Positions 38,747-48,151 of a DNA stretch of 64,000 bases are shown here, piece by piece. The position numbers and the translations under genes were made by a program. The notes beneath the pieces were generated by a model that saw nothing but the letters and a program-made list of their open reading frames with translations, had not been told where the DNA came from and did not search any database. The stretch's first letter is position 1; each line of letters opens with the position of its first letter. This stretch comes from Burkholderiales bacterium (GTDB lineage: Bacteria; Pseudomonadota; Gammaproteobacteria; Burkholderiales; SG8-39), in the NCBI GenBank assembly GCA_014860355.1, contig JACZJV010000012.1, positions 62,001 to 126,000 of the forward strand, written 5' to 3'.

Positions 38747-39565
38747 CTAAGTATCTTGCGTCTGCCGCAGCCGCTGCAACACCGGAGCGGTGTCGGGGCG
38801 CAGGCCGCGCCAGATGAAAAACGACTCCGCCGCCTGTTCCACCAGCATGCCCAGGCCGTCGGCGAGCAGCGCCGCGCCATTGCGGCGCGAAAAAGCAAGG
38901 AACGGTGTTTCGCCCTTGCCGTACATCATGTCGTAGGCCATAGCGCCGCTTGCGTACACTCCCGGCGGCAGCGGCGGCAGCGCGCCCGCCAGGCTCGCCG
39001 AGGTGGCGTTGATCACGAGGTCGAACTGCCTGCCGGCGAGTGCGGCATACGTCCCGGCCTCGAACGCGCCGCGAAAGTCCTGTGCCAGCCGCCGGGCCTT
39101 GTCCGAAGTACGGTTGGCAAGCACGAACTGCGCCGGCCGCTGTTGCAGCAAGGGTTCGATCACGCCGCGCGCAGCGCCGCCTGCACCCAATAGCAGAATG
39201 CGCCGGCCGGTGAGGGCGCAGCCGAGGTTGTGCAGCAGGTCATATACCAGACCGGCGCCGTCGGTGTTGTCGCCGAAAATCACGCCCTCGTTGAACTTGA
39301 GCGTATTCACCGCCCGCGCCGCGTGGGCGCGCTCCGATAACAGGGTTGCGTAGCCGAACGCATCGAGCTTGAACGGCAGCGTGACGTTGAGTCCGCGCCC
39401 GCCGCCGGCGCGGAATGCGCTGGCGGTCGCCGCGAACGCGCCAGCCGGCGCGAGCAGCTGCCCGTACATCAGGTCCTGCCCGGTCTGGCGTGCAAACGCC
39501 GCATGAATCTGCGGAGACTTGCTGTGCGCGACCGGGTTGCCGATGACGGCGTATTGGTCCGGCAT
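38747..39565 (-). CDS. aroE: Shikimate dehydrogenase (NADP+)
   Basis: Reduces 3-dehydroshikimate to shikimate in aromatic amino acid synthesis. 272 residues. Substrate motif NPVAHSKSPQIHAAFARQTG at residues 11-30; catalytic Lys in NVTLPFKLDAF near residue 66 and Asp in NTDGAG near 101; NADP loop GAGGAARGVIEPLL near 127; and NATSASLAG near 187. The gene starts 9 bp after the TonB-type gene, so they form an operon. Confidence 0.96.
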   Translation of the reverse strand: MPDQYAVIGNPVAHSKSPQIHAAFARQTGQDLMYGQLLAPAGAFAATASAFRAGGGRGLNVTLPFKLDAFGYATLLSERAHAARAVNTLKFNEGVIFGDNTDGAGLVYDLLHNLGCALTGRRILLLGAGGAARGVIEPLLQQRPAQFVLANRTSDKARRLAQDFRGAFEAGTYAALAGRQFDLVINATSASLAGALPPLPPGVYASGAMAYDMMYGKGETPFLAFSRRNGAALLADGLGMLVEQAAESFFIWRGLRPDTAPVLQRLRQTQDT

Positions 39566-39574
39566 GGCCGTAAA

Positions 39575-40468
39575 TCACTCTCCAAACAATTTGTCACCCG
39601 GAGCAAATGTCCAGGTACGGGTGATGACCAGAATATCAGTGTCGCGCTTGATGTTGGCAGGGAAATCGGCGTAGGGAGAGGCCATTTTTACAATGCGTTC
39701 GGCTGCACGGTCGAGAATCTGATGTCCGGAGGAACGGTTGACCTCGACGTTTTCGAGGCTGCCGTCGGCCTTGATCGAAACCGTGAGCACCAGGCTGCCG
39801 TAGACCTTGCCGCGCGCGCTGTCAGGATAGTTCAGGTTACCGATGCGCTCGACCTTGAGGCGCCAGTCCTCCACATACTGCGCGAAGCGGTATTCCTGCG
39901 CGCGCGAGCCTACGAAGGTTTTTCGCGGACGCTGGTTGTATTCTTCGATCTGACGCGCGATTTGCGCCTGCATGCGCGCGAGCGCGAGCGCATTGGTGGC
40001 CAGTTCCTGGCCCGACACCGGCGGCTGCGGCGCCTGCGTCGCGGGGACCGGCGCCGCTTGTACGGGCGCTACCACGCTTTTTTCCGCCTTCAGCCGCGTC
40101 ATCATTTTTAGTTGTTGCGCTTCGAGTTCCCGCACTCGCTGCGCGGCGCGCTTCGTATCGGCGCCGGGTTCCGCTTCCTTGAGCACCGGCAGCGGTGTCT
40201 TGGCGCGCCTCATTTCATCGGTATTGCCGCCGCCGTCCAGATTTGCTTGCGCCAGCACGTCGGCCTTCACCGGCTTCGCACGGGTCTTGCTGTTGACCAG
40301 CACGACTTCGAGCGACGGGGACGCAAATTTGTCGAGAATGATGCCTGGAAGCTTGAATTGGATGGACAGTACCACTGCGTGGATCAAAATGGACAAGCCC
40401 AGCGCGACAGTGAAACTGCGCGAGGACGGATCCATGTCGGCCATGAACCCGGGCCAGCGCAGACGCAT
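39575..40468 (-). CDS. TonB-type energy transducer protein
   Basis: About 297 residues: one N-terminal membrane helix (FTVALGLSILIHAVVLSIQF), a periplasmic coiled and Pro/Ala linker (residues 90-165), and a C-terminal TonB domain (NYPDSARGKVYGSLVLTVSI near residue 215). It probably transmits proton-motive energy to outer-membrane receptors. No exbB, exbD or receptor gene is near. The start is uncertain: ATGs at 40468 and 40444 and a TTG at 40522 are possible and none has a clear ribosome site. The family in betaproteobacteria often sits between an RNase gene and aroE, as here. Confidence 0.82.
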   Translation of the reverse strand: MRLRWPGFMADMDPSSRSFTVALGLSILIHAVVLSIQFKLPGIILDKFASPSLEVVLVNSKTRAKPVKADVLAQANLDGGGNTDEMRRAKTPLPVLKEAEPGADTKRAAQRVRELEAQQLKMMTRLKAEKSVVAPVQAAPVPATQAPQPPVSGQELATNALALARMQAQIARQIEEYNQRPRKTFVGSRAQEYRFAQYVEDWRLKVERIGNLNYPDSARGKVYGSLVLTVSIKADGSLENVEVNRSSGHQILDRAAERIVKMASPYADFPANIKRDTDILVITRTWTFAPGDKLFGE

Positions 40469-40552
40469 GGAATCAAGCGGGTATACGCTATTCAATCGGG
40501 CCTCAAAAACTCTTGAAATCAAGCTATTCTATGCTTTTGCGGAGAATTTATC

Positions 40553-42397
40553 TCAACTTTCAGCCGGTCCCTTGTACCGGGCTTTGACCGCGTTGTCGAT
40601 CAGATCTATCCCCTCGATTTCGAGCAACACCCGGCTGCCCATCTCTAGGTCCGGCAGCGAGGGCACCCGTACATACAGCGGAATACCCTCGAACTTGACC
40701 AGATTGTCGCGCAGCACCTGGGCCTTTGCCAGCGTCACCTGCTCCTGCAGCAGCCAACGCAGGCACCAGTAGTGCTCCATTTTGTTCTGGAACTGGTCGT
40801 AGGCGGCAAAGGTCAACTCGAATTCGCGCATGGCCGCGAGCAATTCCGCTGAATTCTTTGCAAATGGCGGCGCCGTGCCCGAGAGGCAGGCGAGCAATTG
40901 CCACTGGTTCAGCAGATCGATGTAACGGCGCAGCGGCGAGCTTGCCCATATGTAATGCGACACGCCCAGGCCCTGATGCGGAGAAGCCACGGTCGTCATG
41001 CGCACCTTGCCGTTGGACTGTGTGCGGTAGATCGCGGGTACGCCGCGATCGGCGAGCAGTCTGCCCCAATTGTTGTTGGCGCTGATCATGAGCTCGGCCA
41101 CCAGCTTGTCCAGCGGGGCCCCGCGCCTGCGCTCGACGATGCTTACGCGCTCGTTCTCGACATAGAAGTTGTAGTCGACGCGGTCCTGCTGTGTCGCCGG
41201 CTTGCCGCGCGTTGCTTCCAGTTCGAGCGCGAGCCGCCACAGAAAAAACAGTTCGGCCTCAAACGGCAGTTCACCGCGTTCTTCCCCGGCTAGAAAGGCC
41301 GCGTCCAGCGCCTCCACCTGATGATGGCGCAGGTTGGCGGAAATTCTGACCCGCTCAATGCGGGTCTCCTGCCCCTCCACCAGGAGCGACAGGGGATTGA
41401 TGTCCAGGTATAGCGACACAGCCGGGCAGACGCGCCCCTCGGCGAGCGTATAGCGTTCGATTACCTGCGGGGGCAGCATGGTGATCTTCTGCCCAGGAAT
41501 ATAGGCGGTGGAAAGGCGCGCGCGCGCGATCTTGTCCAGCGCGGATCCGGGAGCAAAACCCAGCGCGGGGGCGGCGATATGGATGCCTACGCGATAGCGC
41601 CCGTTGGCCAGCCGCGTGAGCGAAAAGGCATCGTCGATTTCGGTGGTGCTGGCGTCGTCGAGGCTGAATGCCGTGATTGCGGCCAGCGGCAGTTCGGGCG
41701 GTTCGCCTGCGGCGATGCTGTCGAACATTGCGCCATCGCGTGGAAAATTCTCGAACAAGAACGCTCCCAGATGGTAGTCGTGGCTCGAAGGCAGCGCGCC
41801 GGCGCGCTCGAAGAGTTTCGCCGCCGACAACCCGTTGGCCGCACAGGCCAGTTCCATTGCCTTGGTCTCGATGCGATTGCGATCAGGCCGGTAGAGCAGT
41901 TGCGGCAATATGGCCTGCAGCGCTTCGGGCACAGTGCCGCGCTGCAACTCGTCCGCCCAGGACCGGATCTGTTCTTCTTGCATCCGTCTTCTTTCAACGC
42001 CGGCAAGCGCCGCCTTGAGCGTGTCGGCGGGCGCGGCGCGAAAGCGGCCTTTCCCCTTGCGGTAGAAGTACATTGGCGCCGATTGCAGCCTGAACAGGAT
42101 GGCCGCGGACTCCAGGGCACTGGGTGCGTGACCGCAATATTCGCGCGCCAGGTCGGCGAAACCAAACTCCTCGGCACCACAGCATTGCCACAGGAAGTCG
42201 ATATCGATTTCGGCGGCCAGCGTTTCGGCCTTGCCCATGATTTCGGCCAGCGGCGGCGCCTCGAAGCGCAACAGCACGCTCGCCGATTTGATCTTGCTTC
42301 GCTTGCCGTGCGCGGCCTCCACTTGCAGCGACGTGTCGCTTTCGGCGAGCACTGCGCCGACCTTGAATGAGCCGGTCTCTTCGTACAGCACGTTCAT
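40553..42397 (-). CDS. RNB domain ribonuclease (RNase II/R family)
   Basis: 3'-5' exoribonuclease family protein, 614 residues from the ATG at 42397 (MNVLYEETGSFKVGAVLAE). RNB catalytic segment: FSLDDASTTEIDDAFSLTRL near residue 246, where Glu stands at the second acidic position of the E. coli RNase II site; this variant also occurs in cyanobacterial and related enzymes. IPGQKITMLPPQVIERYTLA and SHYIWASSPLRRYIDLLNQW (near 460) match the family. The C-terminus is a short S1-like barrel. It heads the leftward run RNB-tonB-aroE-mtgA-GH15. Confidence 0.9.
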   Translation of the reverse strand: MNVLYEETGSFKVGAVLAESDTSLQVEAAHGKRSKIKSASVLLRFEAPPLAEIMGKAETLAAEIDIDFLWQCCGAEEFGFADLAREYCGHAPSALESAAILFRLQSAPMYFYRKGKGRFRAAPADTLKAALAGVERRRMQEEQIRSWADELQRGTVPEALQAILPQLLYRPDRNRIETKAMELACAANGLSAAKLFERAGALPSSHDYHLGAFLFENFPRDGAMFDSIAAGEPPELPLAAITAFSLDDASTTEIDDAFSLTRLANGRYRVGIHIAAPALGFAPGSALDKIARARLSTAYIPGQKITMLPPQVIERYTLAEGRVCPAVSLYLDINPLSLLVEGQETRIERVRISANLRHHQVEALDAAFLAGEERGELPFEAELFFLWRLALELEATRGKPATQQDRVDYNFYVENERVSIVERRRGAPLDKLVAELMISANNNWGRLLADRGVPAIYRTQSNGKVRMTTVASPHQGLGVSHYIWASSPLRRYIDLLNQWQLLACLSGTAPPFAKNSAELLAAMREFELTFAAYDQFQNKMEHYWCLRWLLQEQVTLAKAQVLRDNLVKFEGIPLYVRVPSLPDLEMGSRVLLEIEGIDLIDNAVKARYKGPAES

Positions 42398-42674
42398 GGG
42401 ATCAGAACCGAAGGAATAAGGTTGTTTGAGCGCCGCCACGGCGCCTGACAGGCAGCTTGCAGGGAGGGCGGCCCCCGCGTCGCATCCGTATCAGCGCAGC
42501 AGAGCGGTGAAATTATACTCCAGCCGCCCTGCCTTACCCCTGCCGGATGCTCGTCCCGTACAATGGTATCGGCGGCCGCGTCCTTGCCATGGCCGCAGCG
42601 GCGGACCAGGAAATACTTGGTAAAATCGCGTCAAACAAGGCAGAAACCACGGAGCCGCAACTCAAAGGATACGC

Positions 42675-43616
42675 ATGAGCGCAGTCGACATAACCATCAC
42701 CGAGGTGGGCCCGCGCGACGGGCTGCAGAACACCAAGAGTTTCATGCCGACGGCGGCGAAGAATGCCTGGATCAGTGCCGAATCCGCCGTCGGCGTGCGC
42801 CAGATCGAGGTCTGCTCCTTCGTTCCGGCGAAGGTCATTCCGCAGTTCGTCGATGCCGAGGAAGTGCTGACGCACGCGAATGGCATTCCCGGCCTGACGC
42901 CGGTAGTGCTGGTGCCAAACTTCAGGGGCTGCGAACGCGCCCTCGCGGCCGGTGCCCGCCGGGTGACCGTACCGATCTCCGTATCCGAGGCGCACAGCAT
43001 GAGCAACGTGCGCAAGACCACGGCACAGGCGGTCGAAGACTTTGCGCGCATGGCCGCTCTGGTGCGATCACAGGCGCAAGCCGAACGGGCGCAACTGGTC
43101 GGCGCCTGCTCTACCGCCTTCGGCTGTTCGCTGCAGGGCATGGTGGCGGAGACAGACGTGGTGCGCGTCGCAGTCGCGTTGCGCGAGGCCGGAGCGGACG
43201 CCATCAGCCTTGCCGATACCGTTGGCTACGCCAACCCGGAGCAGGTAAAGCGGCTGTTCCGCAAAGTGCGCGCCGCCATTGGTGAGGACTTTCCTATCGA
43301 AGCGCACTTCCACAACACGCGCGGCCTCGGGCTCGCCAATGCGCTCGCCGCGTTCGAGGTGGGGATACGCAATTTCGATAGCACGCTAGGCGGCCTGGGC
43401 GGCTGTCCCTTTGCGCCGGGCGCTTCGGGAAACGTCGTTACCGAGGACCTGGTATTCATGTTCGAGTCCATGGGCGTCAGCACCGGCATCGACATCGAGC
43501 AGCTGATCGCGGTGCGTAACACGGTGTTCGCTGCGCTTCCCGAGGCCGAGTTCTACGGACACATATCAAAGGCCGGGCTACCCAAGGGATTCCAGCCGCT
43601 GTCGCGCGCGGCCTAA
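42675..43616 (+). CDS. Hydroxymethylglutaryl-CoA lyase
   Basis: TIM-barrel lyase that splits HMG-CoA into acetyl-CoA and acetoacetate in leucine breakdown. 313 residues. EVGPRDGLQN near residue 9, metal ligands in HFHNTRGLGLANAL near 212, and the catalytic-cysteine signature STLGGLGGCPFAPGASGNV near 237. The ATG follows an AAAGGA ribosome site. It stands alone between divergent RNB and convergent esterase genes. Other DRE-TIM lyases are possible but the cysteine loop fits HMG-CoA lyase. Confidence 0.92.
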   Translation: MSAVDITITEVGPRDGLQNTKSFMPTAAKNAWISAESAVGVRQIEVCSFVPAKVIPQFVDAEEVLTHANGIPGLTPVVLVPNFRGCERALAAGARRVTVPISVSEAHSMSNVRKTTAQAVEDFARMAALVRSQAQAERAQLVGACSTAFGCSLQGMVAETDVVRVAVALREAGADAISLADTVGYANPEQVKRLFRKVRAAIGEDFPIEAHFHNTRGLGLANALAAFEVGIRNFDSTLGGLGGCPFAPGASGNVVTEDLVFMFESMGVSTGIDIEQLIAVRNTVFAALPEAEFYGHISKAGLPKGFQPLSRAA

Positions 43617-43642
43617 GCTGTCCGGACCAGGGTAAGGACAGC
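43617..43642. terminator. Stem between convergent HMG-CoA lyase and esterase genes
   Basis: GCTGTCC (43617-43623) pairs with GGACAGC (43636-43642) directly after the lyase stop. No T-run. Confidence 0.35.
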
Positions 43643-43665
43643 CCTGCCCTACCCCCGGGGCGCGA

Positions 43666-44238
43666 TTAGGCCGGCGCCAGGCCCGCGAAATCCAGGATCA
43701 GCGCGATGTGCTCGGGAAAGCTTTTCAGGCTATGGTCACCGCCTTCGATCACGAGCTGGCGCGCCCCTGCGTACTTTTTCACCGCCAGGCGATAGTCTAG
43801 TACCTCGTCTCCGGTCTCGACCAGCAGCAAGTAGCGCTGCGCGCGGACAGTGGACAGATAGAGTTGCTGCCATTGCCGCAGATGATCTTCGGTGAGTTCA
43901 TACTGCCGCTGCGTATGCAGGTTGCGCTGCACGCCGAGATAGGCGCGCAAATCCTCGTGCGGGTATACAGCCGGGTTGATCAGGACCGCGCGCAGCTCGT
44001 GGCGTTCGGCGAGGTAACTTGAGTAAAAGCCGCCGAGTGAACTACCGACCAAAGTGATTGACTCCTGCGGGTGCCGCATTATTTCGGCCTCGACCACGGC
44101 GACGGCACGTCTGCCCGAGGTCGGCAGCGCCGGACAGCGGTATTGGTCCTCCAGTCCGCGCTCTTGCATATATCGCTTCAGCAACTGCGCCTTGTGCGAA
44201 CCGGGTGAGCTGTTGAAGCCGTGCAGATAGATCAGCAT
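43666..44238 (-). CDS. YqiA/YcfP family alpha/beta-hydrolase (esterase)
   Basis: 190-residue small hydrolase of the YqiA/YcfP family. MLIYLHGFNSSPGSHKAQLL at the start, nucleophile elbow VGSSLGGFYSSYLAE with Ser near residue 67, the acid in VETGDEVLDY near 141, and the His in EGGDHSLKSF near 169. YqiA of E. coli is a carboxylesterase; the natural substrate is unknown. Single gene, 111 bp after mpl. Confidence 0.88.
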   Translation of the reverse strand: MLIYLHGFNSSPGSHKAQLLKRYMQERGLEDQYRCPALPTSGRRAVAVVEAEIMRHPQESITLVGSSLGGFYSSYLAERHELRAVLINPAVYPHEDLRAYLGVQRNLHTQRQYELTEDHLRQWQQLYLSTVRAQRYLLLVETGDEVLDYRLAVKKYAGARQLVIEGGDHSLKSFPEHIALILDFAGLAPA

Positions 44239-44349
44239 TTCAAAGCCGTATTGACCCGCGGTCGAGTCCGATGATCCGGGAAATCAAACAGGGTTTTTCC
44301 GGTCTTTCCGCCGGTACTGACCCTGGCGCCGACGCAGCGTAGGCCTCGT

Positions 44350-45699
44350 TCAGCCAATGGCGCCTATCCGCTCAAGCAGCTTCTGGTGTATGCCGCCGAA
44401 GCCGCCGTTGGACATCACCAGCACCTGGTCCCCGGGCCGCGCCGCGCCAGCGATGGCTCTAACCAAGGCGTCCAGATCGTCGTAGCAGGCCGCCTTGGCG
44501 CCCAGCGGCGCAAGCGCGCCGGCGGGATTCCAGCCCAGGTTGGCGCTGTAGCAGTACACCAGATCGGCCTCGGCGAGGCTGCCGGGAAGCGCGTCCTTCA
44601 TCACGCCTAGTTTCATGGTATTGGAGCGGGGCTCGAGCACGGCCAGAATGCGCGCCTTGCCGACCTTGCGTCGCAGACCCGCCACCGTGGTGGCGATCGC
44701 AGTGGGATGGTGGGCGAAGTCGTCGTATACAGCGACGCCGGCCGCGGTACCGCGCAGTTCCATGCGGCGCTTTACACTCTCGAACCGCCCCAGCGCGGCG
44801 CAGGCGGCGCCGGGGTCTACGCCGGCGTGACGGGCGGCCGCGATGGCTGCCAGGGCGTTGAAACGGTTGTGCTCGCCAAACAAGCTCCAGCGCACCGGGC
44901 CCTGCTCTCGTCCCGCGTAGCTGACGCTGAAGGCATCCACCCCCAGCGCTTCCGCCTGCCATCTGCCGCTGCCGCCAAAGTGCTCTACGGGGGTCCAGCA
45001 GCCTCGCTCCAAGACCCGCGCCAGCGCTTTGTCGTCGCCGTTGGCCAGGAGCAGACCCGATCTGGGGATAGTTCGAACGAAATGGTGAAATTGCTGCTCT
45101 ATAGCTGCAAGATCAACGAAGATATCGGCATGATCGAACTCCAAGTTATTCAGTATTGCCGTTTTTGGGTGGTAATGGAGAAACTTGGAGCGTTTGTCGA
45201 AGAAGGCGGTGTCGTACTCGTCCGCTTCGATCACAAAAAAGTCGGAATCGGTCAAGCGCGCGGAGTCGCCGAAGTTCTGCAGCACGCCGCCGACGAGAAA
45301 GCCGGGGCGCTTGCCGGCCGCCTCGAGGATCCAGGTGAGCATAGCCGAAGTGCTTGTCTTGCCATGGGTTCCGGCGACAGCCAGCACCCACTTCGTATGC
45401 AGAATATTCTCCGCCAGCCACTGCGGACCGGAGACATAGGGTTCACCGCGGTCGAGAATTTCTTCCATCAAGGGGTTACCGCGGGTAACCACGTTGCCGA
45501 CTACCCACAGGTCGGGCGTCAAGCCGAGCTGTTCCGCGCCGTAGCCCTCGATCAAGTCTATTCCCTGGGCGGCGAGCTGGCTGCTCATGGGTGGATAAAC
45601 GTTGGCATCACAGCCGGTTACCCGATGGCCCGCCTGCCGCGCAATCGTAGCGAGTCCACCCATGAAGGTACCGCAGATGCCGAGAATGTGGATGTGCAT
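44350..45699 (-). CDS. mpl: UDP-N-acetylmuramate:L-alanyl-gamma-D-glutamyl-meso-diaminopimelate ligase
   Basis: Cell-wall recycling ligase that joins recovered murein tripeptide to UDP-MurNAc. 449 residues. Mur ligase N-terminal motif MHIHILGICGTFMGGLA, ATP loop AVAGTHGKTSTSAMLTWIL near residue 108, DDFAHHPTAIATTV near 333, and VLVMSNGGFGGIHQKLLERI at the end, which distinguishes Mpl from MurC. The ATG at 45699 is chosen; another at 45723 would add eight residues. Divergent from the next gene. Confidence 0.95.
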   Translation of the reverse strand: MHIHILGICGTFMGGLATIARQAGHRVTGCDANVYPPMSSQLAAQGIDLIEGYGAEQLGLTPDLWVVGNVVTRGNPLMEEILDRGEPYVSGPQWLAENILHTKWVLAVAGTHGKTSTSAMLTWILEAAGKRPGFLVGGVLQNFGDSARLTDSDFFVIEADEYDTAFFDKRSKFLHYHPKTAILNNLEFDHADIFVDLAAIEQQFHHFVRTIPRSGLLLANGDDKALARVLERGCWTPVEHFGGSGRWQAEALGVDAFSVSYAGREQGPVRWSLFGEHNRFNALAAIAAARHAGVDPGAACAALGRFESVKRRMELRGTAAGVAVYDDFAHHPTAIATTVAGLRRKVGKARILAVLEPRSNTMKLGVMKDALPGSLAEADLVYCYSANLGWNPAGALAPLGAKAACYDDLDALVRAIAGAARPGDQVLVMSNGGFGGIHQKLLERIGAIG

Positions 45700-45853
45700 G
45701 GGCCGAACGCTAGTTGAATTCATCGATCGGCGCTAGCGGCGCAACAGATTCGCCGGCCTGCGGCCTCGGTATGACGCTGGCTGGAGTTTACCGTATTTCG
45801 CCCACCGCCCCGCTGCGCTATTATTCCCGCATGCGTACGCGCGGAGTGCCGCA

Positions 45854-46465
45854 ATGCCCAAAGAACAAAAGTTCAAGCAGCAACACATGCGCGCGCGCAT
45901 TGCCGCGGTCGCGGCGCGCATCATGGCAGAAGATGGCATCGATGACTTCGCCACCGCGAAGCGCAAGGCAGCGCGCCAGTTGGGAGCGGGCGATACCCAG
46001 TCCTTGCCCAATAACGACGAGGTCGAGGCCGAATTGCGCGTGTATCAGTCCCTGTACCAGGGCACGGAGCAGCGCGAGCGCGTGCGTTACCTGCGCGGTC
46101 AGGCGCTGGCCGCCATGGAGCAGCTTGCGGAATTCAATCCTTACCTCACCGGTCCGGTGCTGAAGGGCACGGCCGGGCGTTACGCCGACATCGATCTGCA
46201 GGTGTACGCCGAAAGCGGCAAGGAATTGGAGATCTTTCTCCTGAACCGCAACATTCCCTACCAAAGCTCGGAGTTGCGCCATTACAGCGGAAATCAGGAA
46301 CTGGCGGTTAGCGTGCTGTCCATGGACTGGGAAGGCACCCCTGTACGATTGGCCGTCTACTGGCCCGGAGATGAGCGCCGCAGCGTCAAAACCTCCCCCC
46401 TGGGCCGGCCGCTAGAGCGTGCCAACCTGGAGGCGGTGCGGAACCTGGTCGCAAGCGGTGAATAG
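45854..46465 (+). CDS. Conserved protein with nucleotidyltransferase-like C-terminal half
   Basis: 203 residues; I do not recognise a defined function. The first half is helical and basic (MPKEQKFKQQHMRARIAAVA; DFATAKRKAARQLG), the second half has the alternating pattern of small nucleotidyltransferase folds (LTGPVLKGTAGRYADIDLQV near residue 95, then EIFLLNRNIPY). Homologues in betaproteobacteria commonly flank mpl. It overlaps the TlpA-like gene by 8 bp, so the two are cotranslated. Possible roles are nucleotide transfer to a small molecule or RNA; unproven. Confidence 0.75.
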   Translation: MPKEQKFKQQHMRARIAAVAARIMAEDGIDDFATAKRKAARQLGAGDTQSLPNNDEVEAELRVYQSLYQGTEQRERVRYLRGQALAAMEQLAEFNPYLTGPVLKGTAGRYADIDLQVYAESGKELEIFLLNRNIPYQSSELRHYSGNQELAVSVLSMDWEGTPVRLAVYWPGDERRSVKTSPLGRPLERANLEAVRNLVASGE

Positions 46466-46985
46466 ACGGCTGCAGACGGGGATTTTCCTGATGGTGGCGG
46501 CAGTCGCCGGCTTTGCCGGCTACCATTTCAGTCGCGCCAGGTCGAGTCCGCCGCAAATTGAAGTTGCCGCGCAGAAGCTGATGCGGGCATCGTACGCCGA
46601 TCTAAATGGCAGGTACCGGAACCTGTCGCCATCGCCCGGAAAAGTCCTGGTGGTGAACTTTTGGGCGACCTGGTGCACTCCCTGCCGGGAGGAGATCCCG
46701 GAGCTGAGTAAGATACACAAGAGGTATGCGTCGAAAGGTGTCGAAGTTACCGGTATCGCCTTCGATAATACTTCTAAAGTATTAGATTATGCGGCGAAGA
46801 TGAACATGGATTACAGCTTGCTGATTGGCACTGTCGAAACTCTGGCCATAAGCAAGGATCTGGGTAACCCGGCCGGGGTGCTGCCGTTCACGGTAGTGCT
46901 GGACCGAACCGGGACCGTGACATATACCCATGTGGGTGCTCTGACCGCAGCGATACTGGAAGCAGTGTTGTTGCCGATACTGTAG
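46458..46985 (+). CDS. TlpA family thiol-disulfide oxidoreductase
   Basis: 175-residue membrane-anchored thioredoxin-fold protein facing the periplasm. N-terminal hydrophobic anchor GIFLMVAAVAGFAGYHF, then VLVVNFWATWCTPCREEIPE with the CxxC pair near residue 73, and the cis-proline region VLPFTVVLDRTG near 138. It reduces disulfides, for example in cytochrome c biogenesis. The GTG start lies inside the end of the preceding gene (GTGAATAG), giving an 8-bp overlap. Confidence 0.9.
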   Translation: MNRRLQTGIFLMVAAVAGFAGYHFSRARSSPPQIEVAAQKLMRASYADLNGRYRNLSPSPGKVLVVNFWATWCTPCREEIPELSKIHKRYASKGVEVTGIAFDNTSKVLDYAAKMNMDYSLLIGTVETLAISKDLGNPAGVLPFTVVLDRTGTVTYTHVGALTAAILEAVLLPIL

Positions 46986-47071
46986 TAGCGCCCGCATTGC
47001 GCGAGACTGCATTGAGCGAACTTCTTTGAAAATCTGGACATTGGAAGCCAAAATGCGGCAAAATTGCATAT

Positions 47072-47566
47072 ATGGCAAAAAAAACGCCCAGCGTGTCCGC
47101 GCCGAAATTCGCCCGCCGCATCAAGCATGGCCCTAAGGATATATTGGTCCTGCACGGACCCAATCTGAACCTGCTGGGCAGCCGCGAACCCGAGATCTAC
47201 GGTCACGAGACACTGTTGGAAATCAATCGGCGCTTGATCGCCAAAGGCAGGGCAGCAGGAGTGACTATTGCTTGCTTTCAGAGCAACCATGAAGGTGCAC
47301 TCATAGACCGGGTGCAATTGGGAGGAAGACAGCAGGTCGCTTCCATTATCATCAATCCCGCCGGTTTCACCCATACCAGTGTCGCGTTGCGCGATGCCCT
47401 GGCGGCGGTGGCAATCCCGTTCATCGAAGTCCATTTATCCAATATCCACGCCCGTGAGCCATTTCGGAGCCATTCCTGTTTTTCGGACTTGGCTACCGGA
47501 ACAATCTGCGGCTTGGGCAGCCACGGTTACGAACTGGCGCTGCAGTATTTCCTACGCCAGACCTAG
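47072..47566 (+). CDS. aroQ: Type II 3-dehydroquinate dehydratase
   Basis: Third step of the shikimate pathway, dodecameric type II enzyme. 164 residues, about 15 longer than usual because of a basic N-terminal extension ([20 protein letters not shown]). [20 protein letters not shown] near residue 24, [13 protein letters not shown] near 70, and [19 protein letters not shown] near 120 contain the active-site Tyr, Asn and His. It precedes accB by 51 bp, the standard betaproteobacterial order. Confidence 0.97.
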   Translation: MAKKTPSVSAPKFARRIKHGPKDILVLHGPNLNLLGSREPEIYGHETLLEINRRLIAKGRAAGVTIACFQSNHEGALIDRVQLGGRQQVASIIINPAGFTHTSVALRDALAAVAIPFIEVHLSNIHAREPFRSHSCFSDLATGTICGLGSHGYELALQYFLRQT

Positions 47567-47617
47567 CATCGTATTCCGGCGCGCAGGGCGCTCGCCGCGC
47601 AGCAAAGGGGAACCGTC

Positions 47618-48058
47618 ATGGATTTGCGCAAACTGAAGAAGCTGATCGATCTGGTACAGGAGTCGGGTATTTCCGAGTTGGAAGTCACCGAAGGCGAGGA
47701 GAAGGTCAAGATCGTCAAGAGTGGCGCTGTGGGCATCGCCTATGCGGCTCCGGCACCTGTTCAGACCCAGGCGGCGCTCTTGGCGCCGGCGCCGGTTGCC
47801 GCGGCCGTGCCTGAGGAAGTCCCGGTCCACCTGGTCAAGTCGCCTATGGTGGGGACGTTCTACCGCTGCCCTTCCCCGGGCGCCAAGCCTTTTGTCGAGG
47901 TGGGCGACACAGTCAAGTCGGGCGACACCATATGCATTATCGAGGCGATGAAGTTGCTGAATGAGATCGAGTGCGACAAGGACGGCGTAGTCAAGGCGAT
48001 ACTCGTCGAAAACGGCCAGCCGGTGGAGTACGGTGAACCTCTGGTGGCAATCGATTGA
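47618..48058 (+). CDS. accB: Biotin carboxyl carrier protein of acetyl-CoA carboxylase
   Basis: 146-residue BCCP subunit. N-terminal [20 protein letters not shown], an Ala/Pro linker (residues 45-70), and the biotinyl domain with the biotinylated Lys in [13 protein letters not shown] near residue 111. It carries carboxybiotin between AccC and the carboxyltransferase for malonyl-CoA synthesis. It is followed by accC after 93 bp. Confidence 0.98.
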   Translation: MDLRKLKKLIDLVQESGISELEVTEGEEKVKIVKSGAVGIAYAAPAPVQTQAALLAPAPVAAAVPEEVPVHLVKSPMVGTFYRCPSPGAKPFVEVGDTVKSGDTICIIEAMKLLNEIECDKDGVVKAILVENGQPVEYGEPLVAID

Positions 48059-48151
48059 GGCGTGAGGAGCAAGGCGTGAGCGGCAAGACCTCGATCCGTG
48101 GTCCGGGCGCAGCGGCGCCGGCGCGCGCCACCGTGGATATCGCGGCCGGCC

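Noticed and set aside
40553-42397. Glu in place of Asp in the RNB active site as a sign of inactivity
   Set aside because: STTEIDD is a recurring variant in a branch of this family, so it does not by itself suggest an inactive enzyme.
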